64,000 bases of DNA from Pseudomonas sp. Irchel 3H7 (GCF_900187605.1 NZ_FYEA01000002.1:124001-188000); one strand, 5' to 3'. Shown: positions 26,122 to 35,682, numbered from the stretch's first letter. The notes: a model not told the origin generated them from the sequence alone. A program made the numbers and translations.

Positions 26122-27078
26122 ATGGACAGCCATCTGCTGAGCGATCGCAGCAGCGTGTTTCGTCACGCTGACCCTTATGCCGTCTCCGACTACGTCAACC
26201 AGCACGTCGGCCAGCACTTCATCGGCCTGTCCAGAACCACCCACCCACAAGCCAGCCTCAACCACCGAAAACTGGCCGACCTCGATCTGGCGCGTATCAG
26301 CTATGGCGGCAGTGTTCGCGTGACCTCCGTGGCGCTGGAGACCGTGTACCACCTGCAAGTCCTGCTGCAAGGCAATTGCCTGTGGCGCGGGCATAAGCGC
26401 GAACAGCATCTGGTGCCGGGCGAGTTGCTGTTGATCAATCCGGATGATCCGGTCGATCTGACGTACTCGGATGATTGCGAAAAATTCATCCTCAAGGTGC
26501 CGGTCAGCGTGCTCGAATCGGTGTGCGACGAGCAGCGTTGGCAGCACCCCTCCAGCGGTATCCGTTTCCTGCGCAATCACTATCGGCTGGAGGAGTTGGA
26601 AGGCTTCACCAACCTGCTGGCGATGATCTGTCAGGAAGCCGAGGCCAGCGATCCGTTACTGCGGGTGCAGGAGCATTACGCGCAGATCATCGGCAGCAAA
26701 CTGATTTCGCTGATGAACACCAATGTCAGCCGTGAGTGCCTGAGCACGCCGAACGTCAGCTTCGAGCGCATCATCGATTACATCGAGCGCAATCTGAAAC
26801 AGGACCTGCCCGCCGAACATCTGGCCGCGCAGGCGAGCATGAGCCCGCGCTCGCTGTATGCTTTGTTCGAACGCCAACTCGGCGTCACACCGATGCAATA
26901 CATCCGCCAGCGCAAGCTGGTACGCATTCACGCCTGCCTCAGCGACCCAAGCTGCCCGGTGCGCAATCTCACTGAACTGGCGCTGGATTATGGCTTTCTG
27001 CACCTGGGCCGCTTCTCCGAAAGCTATCGCCAGCAATTCGGCGAACTGCCGTCGCAGACCTTCAAACGCCGCCACTGA
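26122..27078 (+). CDS. benR: BenR/XylS-type AraC activator
   Basis: 318 residues. An AraC_binding_2 effector domain (about residues 35-190) precedes the double helix-turn-helix: LPAEHLAAQASMSPRSLYALFERQLG and LTELALDYGFLHLGRFSESYRQQFGE, both highly characteristic of BenR/XylS. BenR binds benzoate and activates the ben promoter. The two TGCA-N6-GGNTA half sites expected for it lie in the following intergenic region (27131-27166), directly upstream of benA, which makes the assignment firm. Confidence 0.95.
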   Translation: MDSHLLSDRSSVFRHADPYAVSDYVNQHVGQHFIGLSRTTHPQASLNHRKLADLDLARISYGGSVRVTSVALETVYHLQVLLQGNCLWRGHKREQHLVPGELLLINPDDPVDLTYSDDCEKFILKVPVSVLESVCDEQRWQHPSSGIRFLRNHYRLEELEGFTNLLAMICQEAEASDPLLRVQEHYAQIIGSKLISLMNTNVSRECLSTPNVSFERIIDYIERNLKQDLPAEHLAAQASMSPRSLYALFERQLGVTPMQYIRQRKLVRIHACLSDPSCPVRNLTELALDYGFLHLGRFSESYRQQFGELPSQTFKRRH

Positions 27079-27130
27079 CACTCCGCACTAAACCCTCGCG
27101 AAACATGCTGAATCATCTGCCGCGCCATCC

Positions 27131-27193
27131 TGCACAAAACGGATAGCGATCTGCAGGATTCGGCTATTGCCCCGTGCATCGCCTCCCTAATCT
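27131..27193 (+). promoter_or_regulatory. BenR operator pair and benA promoter
   Basis: Direct repeats TGCACAAAACGGATA (27131-27145) and TGCAGGATTCGGCTA (27152-27166) both match TGCA-N6-GGNTA and are 21 bases apart, as in the XylS-controlled Pm promoter. The proximal site abuts a weak -35 (TATTGC, 27165-27170), with TAATCT (27188-27193) 17 bases on as -10. Confidence 0.88.
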
Positions 27194-27229
27194 GACCTGG
27201 CCTGAACAATAACAATGGAGGCCCCGGCC

Positions 27230-28585
27230 ATGTCCCTGGGAATCGATTACCTCAATGCCATGCTTGAAGAAGACAAGGAGAAGGGCGCCTACCGCTGCAA
27301 GCGGGAGATGTTCACCGATCCGCGTCTGTTTGAACTGGAGATGGCGCACATCTTCGAAGGTAACTGGATTTACCTCGCCCATGAAAGCCAGATCCCCAAC
27401 AACAACGATTTTCTCACCACCACCATGGGGCGCCAGCCGATCTTTATCGCGCGCAACAAGGACGGTGTACTCAATGCGTTCCTCAATGCCTGCAGCCATC
27501 GCGGCGCCATGTTGTGCCGGCACAAGTCCGGCAACCGCTCCAGCTACACCTGCCCGTTTCACGGCTGGACGTTCAACAACAGCGGCAAATTGCTCAAGGT
27601 CAAAGACCCGAGCGAGGCCGGTTACCCGCAAGGCTTCAACTGCGAAGGCTCCCATGACCTGACAAAGGTTGCGCGTTTCGAGTCCTATCGCGGCTTTCTG
27701 TTCGGCAGCCTCAATGCCGATGTGAAACCCCTCGCTGAGCATCTGGGCGAATCGGCAAAAATCATCGATATGATCGTCGATCAGTCGCCTGAAGGCCTGG
27801 AAGTGCTGCGCGGTTCAAGTTCCTATATCTACGAAGGCAACTGGAAACTCACCGCTGAAAATGGCGCCGATGGCTACCACGTCAGCTCGGTGCACTGGAA
27901 CTACGCCGCCACCCAGAACCAGCGTCAACAGCGCGAAGCGGGTGAAGCGATCAAAACCATGAGCGCCGGCAGTTGGGCGAAGAAGGGCGGCGGCTTTTAT
28001 TCGTTCGATCACGGTCATCTGCTGCTCTGGACCCGCTGGGCCAACCCTGAAGATCGGCCGGCCTACGAGCGCCGTGACGAGTTGGCCCGTGATTTCGGCC
28101 AGGCCCGCGCCGACTGGATGATCGAAAACTCGCGCAACCTGTGCCTGTACCCCAACGTGTACTTGATGGATCAGTTCAGCTCACAGATCCGCATCGCCCG
28201 GCCGATCTCGGTCGACAAGACCGAAATCACCATTTACTGCATCGCCCCCAAAGGCGAGAGCGCTGAAGCGCGGGCCAAGCGCATTCGTCAGTACGAAGAC
28301 TTTTTCAACGTCAGCGGCATGGCCACGCCGGATGACCTGGAAGAGTTCCGCTCGTGCCAGACCGGTTATGGCGCGGGTCGCGGCTGGAACGACATGTCCC
28401 GTGGCGCCACCCACTGGGTCGAAGGTGCCGACGCAGCCGCCGAAGAAATCGACCTCAAACCACTGCTCTCCGGCATGCGTACCGAAGACGAAGGCCTGTT
28501 TGTGCTGCAACACAAGTACTGGCAAGAAACCATGCTCAAGGCCGCTGCCGCCGAACCTCAACTGATTCCTGTGGAGGCCGTGTGA
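27230..28585 (+). CDS. benA: Benzoate 1,2-dioxygenase, large (alpha) subunit
   Basis: 451 residues. Rieske [2Fe-2S] ligands Cys88, His90, Cys108 and His111 (NACSHRG, TCPFHGW) and the mononuclear iron site around [16 protein letters not shown] (Asp213 bridge, His216, His221). With BenB it forms the oxygenase that converts benzoate to the cis-1,2-dihydrodiol carboxylate using O2 and electrons from BenC. ATG 27230 is chosen over 27215 because GGAGG is eight bases upstream of it. Overlaps benB by one base (TGATG). Confidence 0.96.
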   Translation: MSLGIDYLNAMLEEDKEKGAYRCKREMFTDPRLFELEMAHIFEGNWIYLAHESQIPNNNDFLTTTMGRQPIFIARNKDGVLNAFLNACSHRGAMLCRHKSGNRSSYTCPFHGWTFNNSGKLLKVKDPSEAGYPQGFNCEGSHDLTKVARFESYRGFLFGSLNADVKPLAEHLGESAKIIDMIVDQSPEGLEVLRGSSSYIYEGNWKLTAENGADGYHVSSVHWNYAATQNQRQQREAGEAIKTMSAGSWAKKGGGFYSFDHGHLLLWTRWANPEDRPAYERRDELARDFGQARADWMIENSRNLCLYPNVYLMDQFSSQIRIARPISVDKTEITIYCIAPKGESAEARAKRIRQYEDFFNVSGMATPDDLEEFRSCQTGYGAGRGWNDMSRGATHWVEGADAAAEEIDLKPLLSGMRTEDEGLFVLQHKYWQETMLKAAAAEPQLIPVEAV

Positions 28586-29073
28586 TGAGCAACCTCTACG
28601 AAACCGTGCGCGATTTTCTCTACCGCGAAGCGCGCTATCTCGATGACGGCCAGTGGGATCAATGGCTGGAACTGTACGCCGCCGATGCGACCTTCTGGAT
28701 GCCGGCCTGGGACGACAACGACACCCTCACCGAGGACCCGCAAAGCGAAATCTCGCTGATCTGGTACGGCAACCGTGGCGGCCTCGAAGATCGCATCTTC
28801 CGGATCAAGACCGAGCGCTCCAGCGCGACCCTCCCCGACACCCGCACCTCGCACAACCTGAGCAACATCGAAATCGTCGGGCAGAGCGAAGGGCTGTGCC
28901 AGGTGCGTTTCAACTGGCACACCCTGAGCTTTCGCTATCAGGTCACCGACAGCTACTTCGGCAGCAGTTTCTACACCCTCGATCTGCGTGGTGAACAGCC
29001 GCTGATCAAGGTCAAGAAAGTCGTGCTGAAAAACGATTACGTCCGTCAGGTCATCGACATTTATCACATCTAG
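28585..29073 (+). CDS. benB: Benzoate 1,2-dioxygenase, small (beta) subunit
   Basis: 162 residues of the ring-hydroxylating dioxygenase beta family (NTF2-like cone fold): FLYREARYLDDGQWDQWLELYAADATFWMP at the start, and FYTLDLRGEQPLIKVKKVVLKNDY at the end. It has no cofactor and stabilises the alpha subunit hexamer. The start codon shares a base with the benA stop, so the two subunits are co-translated in equal amounts. Confidence 0.95.
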   Translation: MSNLYETVRDFLYREARYLDDGQWDQWLELYAADATFWMPAWDDNDTLTEDPQSEISLIWYGNRGGLEDRIFRIKTERSSATLPDTRTSHNLSNIEIVGQSEGLCQVRFNWHTLSFRYQVTDSYFGSSFYTLDLRGEQPLIKVKKVVLKNDYVRQVIDIYHI

Positions 29074-29093
29074 TCGACACGGCGAGGTGCACC

Positions 29094-30107
29094 ATGAATT
29101 TCCAGATTGCGCTTAATTTTGAAGACGGCGTCACTCGTTTCATCGAGGCGGGTGGCCATGAAACTGTCGCCGATGCGGCGTATCGCCAAGGCATCAACAT
29201 TCCGCTGGACTGCCGCGACGGCGCCTGCGGCACCTGCAAATGTTTCGCCGAGGCCGGGCGTTACGACATGGGCGACAACTTCATTGAAGACGCCTTGAGC
29301 GCCGATGAACTCGCGCAAGGTTATGTGCTGACCTGCCAGATGCGCGCCGCCAGCGATTGCGTCGTCCGCGTACCGGCCGGCTCGCAGGTGTGCAAGACCG
29401 AACAGGCGAACTTCCAGGCGTCGATCAGCGCTGTCCGGCAGTTGTCCGAGAGCACCATCGCGCTGTCGATCAAGGGCGAAGCGCTGAGCAAACTGGCGTT
29501 TCTGCCGGGGCAATACGTCAACTTGCAAGTGCCCGGCAGCGAGCAGACCCGCGCCTATTCCTTCAGCTCGTTGCAGAAAAACGGCGAGGTCAGTTTCCTG
29601 ATCCGCAACGTGCCTGGCGGCTTGATGAGCAGCTTTCTCTCCGGGTTGGCCAAGGCCGGCGACAGCATGAACCTGGCCGGGCCGTTGGGCAGTTTCTACC
29701 TGCGCGAGATCAAGCGGCCGCTGCTGTTGTTGGCGGGCGGCACCGGCCTGGCGCCGTTCACCGCGATGCTGGAAAAGATCGCCGAGCAGGGCAGCGATCA
29801 TCCCGTGCATTTGATCTACGGCGTGACCAACGATTTCGATCTGGTCGAACTCGATCGTCTCGAAGCCTTCGCCGCCCGCATCCCGAACTTCAGTTTCGGC
29901 GCCTGCGTGGCCAATCCGCAGAGTGCGCATCCGCTCAAGGGCTACGTCACCCAGCACATCGAGCCGCGCCATCTCAATGAAGGTGACGTCGATGTGTACC
30001 TGTGCGGCCCGCCGCCGATGGTTGAAGCGGTCAGCCAATACATTCGTGAACAGGGCATCACCCCCGCGAATTTCTACTACGAAAAATTTGCCGCTGCGGC
30101 TGCCTGA
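29094..30107 (+). CDS. benC: Benzoate dioxygenase reductase (ferredoxin-FAD-NADH)
   Basis: 337 residues in three parts: plant-type [2Fe-2S] ferredoxin with Cys40, Cys45, Cys48 and Cys81 (CRDGACGTCKC), FAD-binding barrel with RAYSFSS (about 151-157), and NADH-binding domain with LLLAGGTGLAPFTAML and CGPPPMVEAV. It passes electrons from NADH to the Rieske centre of BenA. GCGAGGTGC precedes the ATG and benB ends 20 bases earlier. Confidence 0.95.
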   Translation: MNFQIALNFEDGVTRFIEAGGHETVADAAYRQGINIPLDCRDGACGTCKCFAEAGRYDMGDNFIEDALSADELAQGYVLTCQMRAASDCVVRVPAGSQVCKTEQANFQASISAVRQLSESTIALSIKGEALSKLAFLPGQYVNLQVPGSEQTRAYSFSSLQKNGEVSFLIRNVPGGLMSSFLSGLAKAGDSMNLAGPLGSFYLREIKRPLLLLAGGTGLAPFTAMLEKIAEQGSDHPVHLIYGVTNDFDLVELDRLEAFAARIPNFSFGACVANPQSAHPLKGYVTQHIEPRHLNEGDVDVYLCGPPPMVEAVSQYIREQGITPANFYYEKFAAAAA

Positions 30108-30127
30108 AATCCTTTCTCGAGGTTGTC

Positions 30128-30889
30128 ATGAACAACAGATTCTCCAACAAGGTCGCGCTGGTCACCGGCGCGGCTCAGGGTATCGGCCGCCGTGTCTGCG
30201 AGCGCCTGCTGGACGAAGGCGCGCAAGTGATCGCCGTCGACCGTTCCGAACTGGTGCACGAACTGCAAGGCGAGGGCGTTCTCGCGTTGACCGCCGACCT
30301 TGAGCAATACGCCGATTGCGCGCGGGTCATGGCCGAAGCCATCAACACCTTCGGCCGCCTCGACATCCTGATCAACAACGTTGGCGGCACGATCTGGACC
30401 AAACCGTTCGAGCACTACGAAGTCGAGCAGATTGAAGCCGAAGTGCGCCGCTCGCTGTTCCCGACGCTGTGGTGTTGCCACGCCGCGCTGCCGTACATGC
30501 TCAAGCAAGGTCGCGGCGCCATCGTCAACGTTTCCTCAATAGCCACCCGCAGCGTCAACCGCGTGCCGTACGGCGCTGCCAAGGGCGGTATCAACGCACT
30601 CACGGCTTGCCTGGCATTCGAAAACGCCGAGCGCGGGATTCGCGTCAACGCCACCGCCCCGGGCGGCACCGAAGCACCGTCCCGGCGGATCCCGCGCAAT
30701 GCAGCCGAACCGTCGGCGCAGGAGCAGGCCTGGTACCAGGAAATCGTCGCGCAAACCCTCGACAGCAGCCTGATGAAACGCTACGGCAGCCTCGACGAAC
30801 AGGTCGGCGCGATCCTCTTTCTCGCCTCTGACGACGCCTCGTACATCACCGGCGTGACCTTGCCGGTCGGTGGCGGCGATCTCGGTTGA
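30128..30889 (+). CDS. benD: 1,6-dihydroxycyclohexa-2,4-diene-1-carboxylate dehydrogenase
   Basis: 253-residue short-chain dehydrogenase. NAD motif TGAAQGIGRRVCERL (residues 13-27), NNVGGTIW, Ser in NVSSIATRSVNRVPYGAAKGG with YxxxK as YGAAK. It oxidises the benzoate cis-diol with NAD+ and loss of CO2 to catechol, linking the ben to the cat genes that follow. The stop is 22 bases from catB. Confidence 0.94.
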   Translation: MNNRFSNKVALVTGAAQGIGRRVCERLLDEGAQVIAVDRSELVHELQGEGVLALTADLEQYADCARVMAEAINTFGRLDILINNVGGTIWTKPFEHYEVEQIEAEVRRSLFPTLWCCHAALPYMLKQGRGAIVNVSSIATRSVNRVPYGAAKGGINALTACLAFENAERGIRVNATAPGGTEAPSRRIPRNAAEPSAQEQAWYQEIVAQTLDSSLMKRYGSLDEQVGAILFLASDDASYITGVTLPVGGGDLG

Positions 30890-30911
30890 GCACTATTCAA
30901 GGGACACAGAC

Positions 30912-32033
30912 ATGCAGCAAATTCTGATTGAAAGCCTGACGACGATCATCGTCGACCTGCCGACCATCCGCCCGCACAAACTGGCGATGCACACGATGCA
31001 GAAGCAGACCCTGGTGATTCTGCGTCTGCGCTGCAGCGACGGTATCGAAGGCATCGGTGAAGCCACCACCATCGGCGGCCTCGCCTACGGTTATGAAAGC
31101 CCGGAAAGCATCAAAGCCAATATAGACGCGCATTTGGCTCCGGCCTTGGTCGGTATGGAAGCCAATAACATCAACGCGGCGATGCAGCGTCTCGACAAGA
31201 TCGCCAAGGGCAACACCTTCGCCAAGTCCGGCATCGAAAGTGCACTGCTCGATGCGCAAGGCAAGCGCCTCGGTCTGCCGGTCAGTGAACTGCTCGGCGG
31301 CCGCGTGCGTGACAGCCTCGAAGTGGCCTGGACCCTGGCCAGCGGCGACACTGCCCGCGACATCGCCGAAGCCGAGCAGATGCTCGAAGCGCGTCGCCAT
31401 CGCATCTTCAAATTGAAGATCGGTGCCAACCCGCTGGAGCAGGATCTCAAACACGTGGTGGCGATCAAAAAAGCCTTGGGCGAACGCGCCAGTGTGCGGG
31501 TCGACGTTAATCAGTACTGGGATGAATCCCAGGCGATTCGCGGCTGTCAGGTACTGGGTGACAACGGCATCGACCTGATTGAACAACCGATCTCGCGGGT
31601 CAACCGTTCCGGGCAGATTCGCCTGAATCAGCGCAGCCCGGCGCCGATCATGGCCGACGAATCGATCGAAAGCGTTGAGGATGCCTTCAGCCTCGCCGCT
31701 GACGGTGCCGCCAGTGTGTTCGCCCTGAAAATTGCCAAGAACGGTGGCCCGCGAGCCGTGCTCAGAACCGCGCAGATCGCCGAGGCCGCCGGCATCGCGC
31801 TGTACGGCGGCACCATGCTCGAAGGCTCCATCGGCACGCTGGCCTCGGCGCACGCCTTCCTCACGCTCAAGCAGCTGACCTGGGACACCGAACTGTTCGG
31901 CCCGTTGCTGCTGACCGAAGACATCGTCAGCGAAGCGCCGCAGTACCGCGATTTCCACTTGCATATCCCGCGAACCCCGGGCCTTGGCTTGACGCTGGAT
32001 GAAGAGCGTCTGGCGCGTTTTCGTCGCCACTGA
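30912..32033 (+). CDS. catB: Muconate cycloisomerase
   Basis: 373 residues from ATG 30912. Enolase-superfamily MLE member: catalytic KLK motif with Lys167 and Lys169 (IFKLKIGA), metal ligands in VDVNQYW and DLIEQP and DESIES, and LKIAKNGG carrying the second Lys. It converts cis,cis-muconate to (+)-muconolactone with Mn2+. It follows benD at 22 bases, so ben and cat genes are probably one transcript; no catR gene is adjacent. Confidence 0.95.
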   Translation: MQQILIESLTTIIVDLPTIRPHKLAMHTMQKQTLVILRLRCSDGIEGIGEATTIGGLAYGYESPESIKANIDAHLAPALVGMEANNINAAMQRLDKIAKGNTFAKSGIESALLDAQGKRLGLPVSELLGGRVRDSLEVAWTLASGDTARDIAEAEQMLEARRHRIFKLKIGANPLEQDLKHVVAIKKALGERASVRVDVNQYWDESQAIRGCQVLGDNGIDLIEQPISRVNRSGQIRLNQRSPAPIMADESIESVEDAFSLAADGAASVFALKIAKNGGPRAVLRTAQIAEAAGIALYGGTMLEGSIGTLASAHAFLTLKQLTWDTELFGPLLLTEDIVSEAPQYRDFHLHIPRTPGLGLTLDEERLARFRRH

Positions 32034-32048
32034 ATCAGGAGAATCAGC

Positions 32049-32339
32049 ATGTTGTTCCACGTAAAAATGACCGTGAAATTGCCCGCCGATATGGACCCGT
32101 CATTGGCCACCCGGCTCAAGGCGGACGAAAAGGAACTGGCGCAACGGCTGCAACGCGACGGCGTATGGCGACACCTGTGGCGCATCGCCGGGCATTACGC
32201 CAATTACAGCGTGTTTGATGTGCCGAGCGTCGAGGCCCTGCACGACACGCTGATGCGCTTGCCGCTGTTTCCCTACATGGACATTGAGGTCGATGGCCTC
32301 TGCCGGCATCCGTCGTCGATCCATACGGACGATCGCTGA
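32049..32339 (+). CDS. catC: Muconolactone delta-isomerase
   Basis: 96 residues, the standard size of this decameric ferredoxin-fold enzyme. MLFHVKMTVKLPADMD is the family N-terminus, with catalytic residues in the ERADEKELAQRLQ-type helix region (here KADEKELAQRLQRDG) and WRIAGHYANYSVFDV. It shifts the double bond of muconolactone to give 3-oxoadipate enol-lactone. CAGGAG precedes the ATG; 15 bases from catB. Confidence 0.95.
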   Translation: MLFHVKMTVKLPADMDPSLATRLKADEKELAQRLQRDGVWRHLWRIAGHYANYSVFDVPSVEALHDTLMRLPLFPYMDIEVDGLCRHPSSIHTDDR

Positions 32340-32367
32340 TCCAGGGTTTCGAATCCATCCCTGAACA

Positions 32368-32459
32368 CTGTGGGAGCTGGCTTGCCAGCGATAGCAATAC
32401 ACCAGCCGCCATCAATGCTGGATGACACACCGCAATCGCTGGCAAGCCAGCTCCCACAG
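32368..32459. repeat. REP-type inverted repeat between catC and catA, 25-bp arms
   Basis: Arms 32368-32392 (starting CTGTGGGAGCTGGCTTGCC) and 32435-32459 are perfect reverse complements around a 42-base centre. It splits the cat operon and could form an mRNA-stabilising or attenuating hairpin. Confidence 0.93.
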
Positions 32460-32521
32460 GGGAAGGTGGTCTGTTCTGAAGATTCGCGTAAACCACAAAA
32501 CAACAAGATGAGGTAACCACT

Positions 32522-33439
32522 ATGACCGTGAAAATTGCCCACACCGCCGAGCTGCAGAAATTCTTCAAGGAAGCCGCCGGTTTTGCCAACGACGACGGTA
32601 AATCCCGGCTGAAAACCATCGTCCTGCGCATCTTGCAGGACAGCGCCAAGATCATCGAAGACCTGGAAATCACTGATGGTGAGTTCTGGAAAGCGGTCGA
32701 CTATCTAAACCGATTGGGTGCTCGTTCGGAGGCGGGATTACTGGTCGCAGGCCTTGGCATCGAGCATTTCCTCGACCTGTTGCAGGACGCCAAGGACGCA
32801 CAGATTGGCTTGACCGGCGGCACACCGCGCACCATCGAAGGCCCGCTGTACGTGGCCGGCGCGCCGTTGTGTGAAGGCGAGTGCCGCATGGATGACGGCA
32901 GCGAAGAGGGCGTCGCCACCGTTATGCACCTCGAAGGCCGGGTGTTCGATCTGCACGGCCAGCCCTTGGCCGGTGCCACCGTTGACCTGTGGCACGCCAA
33001 CACCAAGGGCACCTACTCGTTTTTCGACCCGAGCCAGTCCGAATACAACTTGCGCCGCCGCATCATTACCGACGCCGAAGGCCGTTACCGCGCTCGCAGT
33101 ATCGTGCCGTCCGGTTATGGCTGCGACCCACAAGGGCCGACCCAGGAATGCCTGAACCAGCTCGGCCGCCATGGCCAGCGTCCGGCCCATGTGCATTTCT
33201 TTATCAGCGCACCGGGGCATCGGCACCTGACGACGCAAATCAATCTGTCGGGTGATCAATACCTGTGGGATGACTTCGCCTATGCGACCCGTGAAGGCTT
33301 GGTCGGGGAGGTGGTGTTCCGCGAGGACGCGGTGTCGGGGCGTTATGCCGAGTTGAAGTTCGACTTCCAGTTGCAACCGGCGCCAGACGCCAGTGCTGAA
33401 CAACGCAGTCAGCGGCCGCGTGCGTTGCAGGAGGCTTGA
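32522..33439 (+). CDS. catA: Catechol 1,2-dioxygenase
   Basis: 305 residues. N-terminal helical dimerisation domain, then the intradiol core with Fe(III) ligands Tyr165 (KGTYSFF), Tyr199 (SGYGCDP), His223 and His225 (PAHVHFF). It cleaves catechol to cis,cis-muconate, the CatB substrate. GAGG precedes ATG 32522. It lies 182 bases after catC with a REP palindrome between; the gap shows no clear new promoter, so read-through is plausible. Confidence 0.95.
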   Translation: MTVKIAHTAELQKFFKEAAGFANDDGKSRLKTIVLRILQDSAKIIEDLEITDGEFWKAVDYLNRLGARSEAGLLVAGLGIEHFLDLLQDAKDAQIGLTGGTPRTIEGPLYVAGAPLCEGECRMDDGSEEGVATVMHLEGRVFDLHGQPLAGATVDLWHANTKGTYSFFDPSQSEYNLRRRIITDAEGRYRARSIVPSGYGCDPQGPTQECLNQLGRHGQRPAHVHFFISAPGHRHLTTQINLSGDQYLWDDFAYATREGLVGEVVFREDAVSGRYAELKFDFQLQPAPDASAEQRSQRPRALQEA

Positions 33440-33455
33440 TACCGAGTCGTCTGTG

Positions 33456-33626
33456 CCCCTCACCCTAACCCTCTCCCGGAGGGAGAGGGGACTGACCGAG
33501 ATGATCTTGAGCGCTACGCCGACCTGAACGTTTTTTACCGAATCCATCTCGGTTTTTCAGGTCGATGTATAACGCAAGACAACCCGGTCGGCTCCCTCTC
33601 CCACGGGGGAGGGCTGGAGTGAGGGG
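33456..33626. repeat. 171-bp inverted-terminal repeat element
   Basis: Begins CCCCTCACCCTAACCCTCTC and ends with the approximate reverse complement (GGGGGAGGGCTGGAGTGAGGGG, read in two parts). The centre has further inverted stretches. It is related to the element at 45760-45951. It lies just after catA and holds no gene. Confidence 0.85.
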
Positions 33627-33778
33627 AAATCAGGCCTAAGGTAATGCGAAAAAGATATTGGCTCTGCATTTTTAAGATCGTTTAGTTTTGTCGCAACGAC
33701 GAATCAAAACGCATCAAACCGATAGACCCCGATTGCCATGACGGCACACGCTGAATCGATCACAGGTTTTTCAGGTTT

Positions 33779-33798
33779 GATTCACACGGGAGTGAATC
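33779..33798 (+). promoter_or_regulatory. Hairpin enclosing the ribosome site of the 2OG oxygenase gene
   Basis: GATTCAC (33779-33785) and GTGAATC (33792-33798) form a perfect stem whose loop ACGGGA carries the Shine-Dalgarno; the second arm abuts the ATG at 33799. It may present or hide the ribosome site, or be a DNA operator. Confidence 0.55.
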
Positions 33799-34845
33799 AT
33801 GCCGCATACCCTCGATATCACCGCATTACCGACGCTGGACCTGTCGCTGTTCGAAGGCACGGCGCAACAGCGTTACGAATTTCTTGAAGACCTGCGCCAC
33901 GCCGCTCGCGACGTCGGGTTCTTCTACCTGACCGGTCACGGCATCGACAGCGCTTTGCTCAAGCAGGTACAGGCCCACGCCCGCCAGTTTTTCGCTTTGC
34001 CCGACAGCGAGAAAAACGCCGTCGGCATGATCAATTCACCGCACTTTCGCGGTTACAACCGGGCCGCCTCGGAGATCACCCGTGGCCAGCCCGATCTGCG
34101 TGAACAGTTCGATCTGGGCGCCGAGCGCGAGGTGTTGCCATTAGACGCGGACAGCCCGTTCTGGGCGCGGCTGCAAGGCCCCAACCAATGGCCGGCGGCA
34201 CTGCCGGAACTGAAACCTTTGCTGCTGGAATGGCAAGAGGCGATGACGCGGATGTCGTTGCGCCTGCTGCGTGCGTTCGCTCAGGCACTCTCGCTGCGCG
34301 CCGATGCGTTTGATCAGCTCTACGGCGACAAACCCAACGAACACATCAAATTGATGCGCTATCCCGGCCAGTCCAGCGAGTCGAGTCACCAGGGCGTCGG
34401 CGCGCACAAGGATTCCGGTTTCCTCAGCTTCCTCCTGCAAGACCAGCAGGCCGGTCTGCAGGTCGAGATCGAAGAGGGGCGCTGGATCGATGCGTTGCCG
34501 CGTGAGAACACCCTGGTGGTGAACATCGGCGAACTGCTCGAGCTGGCCAGCAACGGTTATCTGCGGGCCACGGTGCATCGGGTCGTGTCGCCGCCCGAGG
34601 GCACTGAGCGTCTGTCTGTTGCGTTCTTCCTCGGTGCGCAACTGGATGCCGTGGTGCCGCTGTATCCGCTGCCCACCGCACTGTTGCGCGAGGCACGCGG
34701 GCCAGCGAGTGATCCGCTCAACCCACTGTTTCGCGATGTCGGCTGGAACTACCTCAAAGGTCGTTTGCGCTCGCATCCCGACGTCGCGCAGCGCTTCTAC
34801 GCCGATGCGCTACTGCCGCCACCGCCCGTTCGTAAAACCGCCTGA
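33799..34845 (+). CDS. 2OG-Fe(II) oxygenase, isopenicillin N synthase-like
   Basis: 348 residues with the DIOX_N domain (residues about 8-120: ARDVGFFYLTGHGID) and the 2OG-FeII core. Iron ligands are His203 and Asp205 (GAHKDSGFLS) and His260 (ATVHRV); Arg271 with Ser273 (RLSV) binds 2-oxoglutarate. Such enzymes hydroxylate or oxidatively cleave small molecules. It leads a rightward row of a MetQNI-like importer, a ribose-type importer and a Mo enzyme, so it likely acts on an imported compound. The substrate cannot be told. Start set by ATG right after the SD hairpin. Confidence 0.88.
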   Translation: MPHTLDITALPTLDLSLFEGTAQQRYEFLEDLRHAARDVGFFYLTGHGIDSALLKQVQAHARQFFALPDSEKNAVGMINSPHFRGYNRAASEITRGQPDLREQFDLGAEREVLPLDADSPFWARLQGPNQWPAALPELKPLLLEWQEAMTRMSLRLLRAFAQALSLRADAFDQLYGDKPNEHIKLMRYPGQSSESSHQGVGAHKDSGFLSFLLQDQQAGLQVEIEEGRWIDALPRENTLVVNIGELLELASNGYLRATVHRVVSPPEGTERLSVAFFLGAQLDAVVPLYPLPTALLREARGPASDPLNPLFRDVGWNYLKGRLRSHPDVAQRFYADALLPPPPVRKTA

Positions 34846-34872
34846 CTCATCACTCGCTCAAGGACTCCGCAC

Positions 34873-35682
34873 ATGATCAAGAAAGCAGGTTTGACCCTGG
34901 CCGTGCTCGGCGCGCTGGTGACGTCGTTCGGTGCGCAGGCGCTGGAGCCGTTGCGCGTCGCCGCTGACCCGGTGCCCCACGCGCAGATTCTGGCGTACAT
35001 CCAGAAAATCGATCCGCAACTCAATCTCAAAGTCATCGAGATCCCCAACGGGGTGAACTCCAACGAGCTGTTGGTGCACGGTGACGTCGACGCCAATTAC
35101 TTCCAGCACTTGCCGTACCTGAAATCCCAGGAAAAGGCCCTTGGCGAAAAACTCGCGGTGGCCGCCACGGTGCACATCGAACCCTTGGGCATTTACTCTC
35201 ACCGGCACAAAAGCTTCGCCGACGTGCCGGTAAAAGGCACGGTCGCCGTGCCCAACAACGTCACCAACCTGAGCCGCGCGCTGTACCTGTTGCAGGACAA
35301 CGGCCTGATCAAACTCAAAGCCGGCTTCAACGACCCGGCGGCGGATCAGGCAACGCCCAAGGACATCGCCGAAAACCCGAAACAACTGAAGATTCTCGAG
35401 ATCGAATCGCCACAGATTCCGCGCTCGCTGGACGACGTCGATCTGGCCGTAATCAACGGCAACTACGCGCTCGACGCCGGGCTGGTGCCGGCCAAGGATG
35501 CCTTCGGCCTGGAGAAAGCCGAGCACAATCCTTACGCCAACATTCTGGTAACCACGCCCAAGCTCGAACACGATCCGCGTATCGCGCAACTGGCCAAGGA
35601 CCTGACGTCGCCCGAGGTCGCCAAATACATCAGCGACAACTTCGCCGGCTCGGTGATTCCCGTGGCGGGCGGCAAGCCATGA
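34873..35682 (+). CDS. MetQ/NlpA-like periplasmic binding protein
   Basis: 269 residues. Signal peptide [23 protein letters not shown] without a lipobox Cys, so soluble periplasmic rather than lipid-anchored as in E. coli MetQ. The NlpA family core is clear: [57 protein letters not shown], and [13 protein letters not shown] segment [12 protein letters not shown]. It overlaps the ATPase start by four bases. Although the fold binds methionine in known members, a different sulfur or amino compound is likely given the neighbours. Confidence 0.9.
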   Translation: MIKKAGLTLAVLGALVTSFGAQALEPLRVAADPVPHAQILAYIQKIDPQLNLKVIEIPNGVNSNELLVHGDVDANYFQHLPYLKSQEKALGEKLAVAATVHIEPLGIYSHRHKSFADVPVKGTVAVPNNVTNLSRALYLLQDNGLIKLKAGFNDPAADQATPKDIAENPKQLKILEIESPQIPRSLDDVDLAVINGNYALDAGLVPAKDAFGLEKAEHNPYANILVTTPKLEHDPRIAQLAKDLTSPEVAKYISDNFAGSVIPVAGGKP

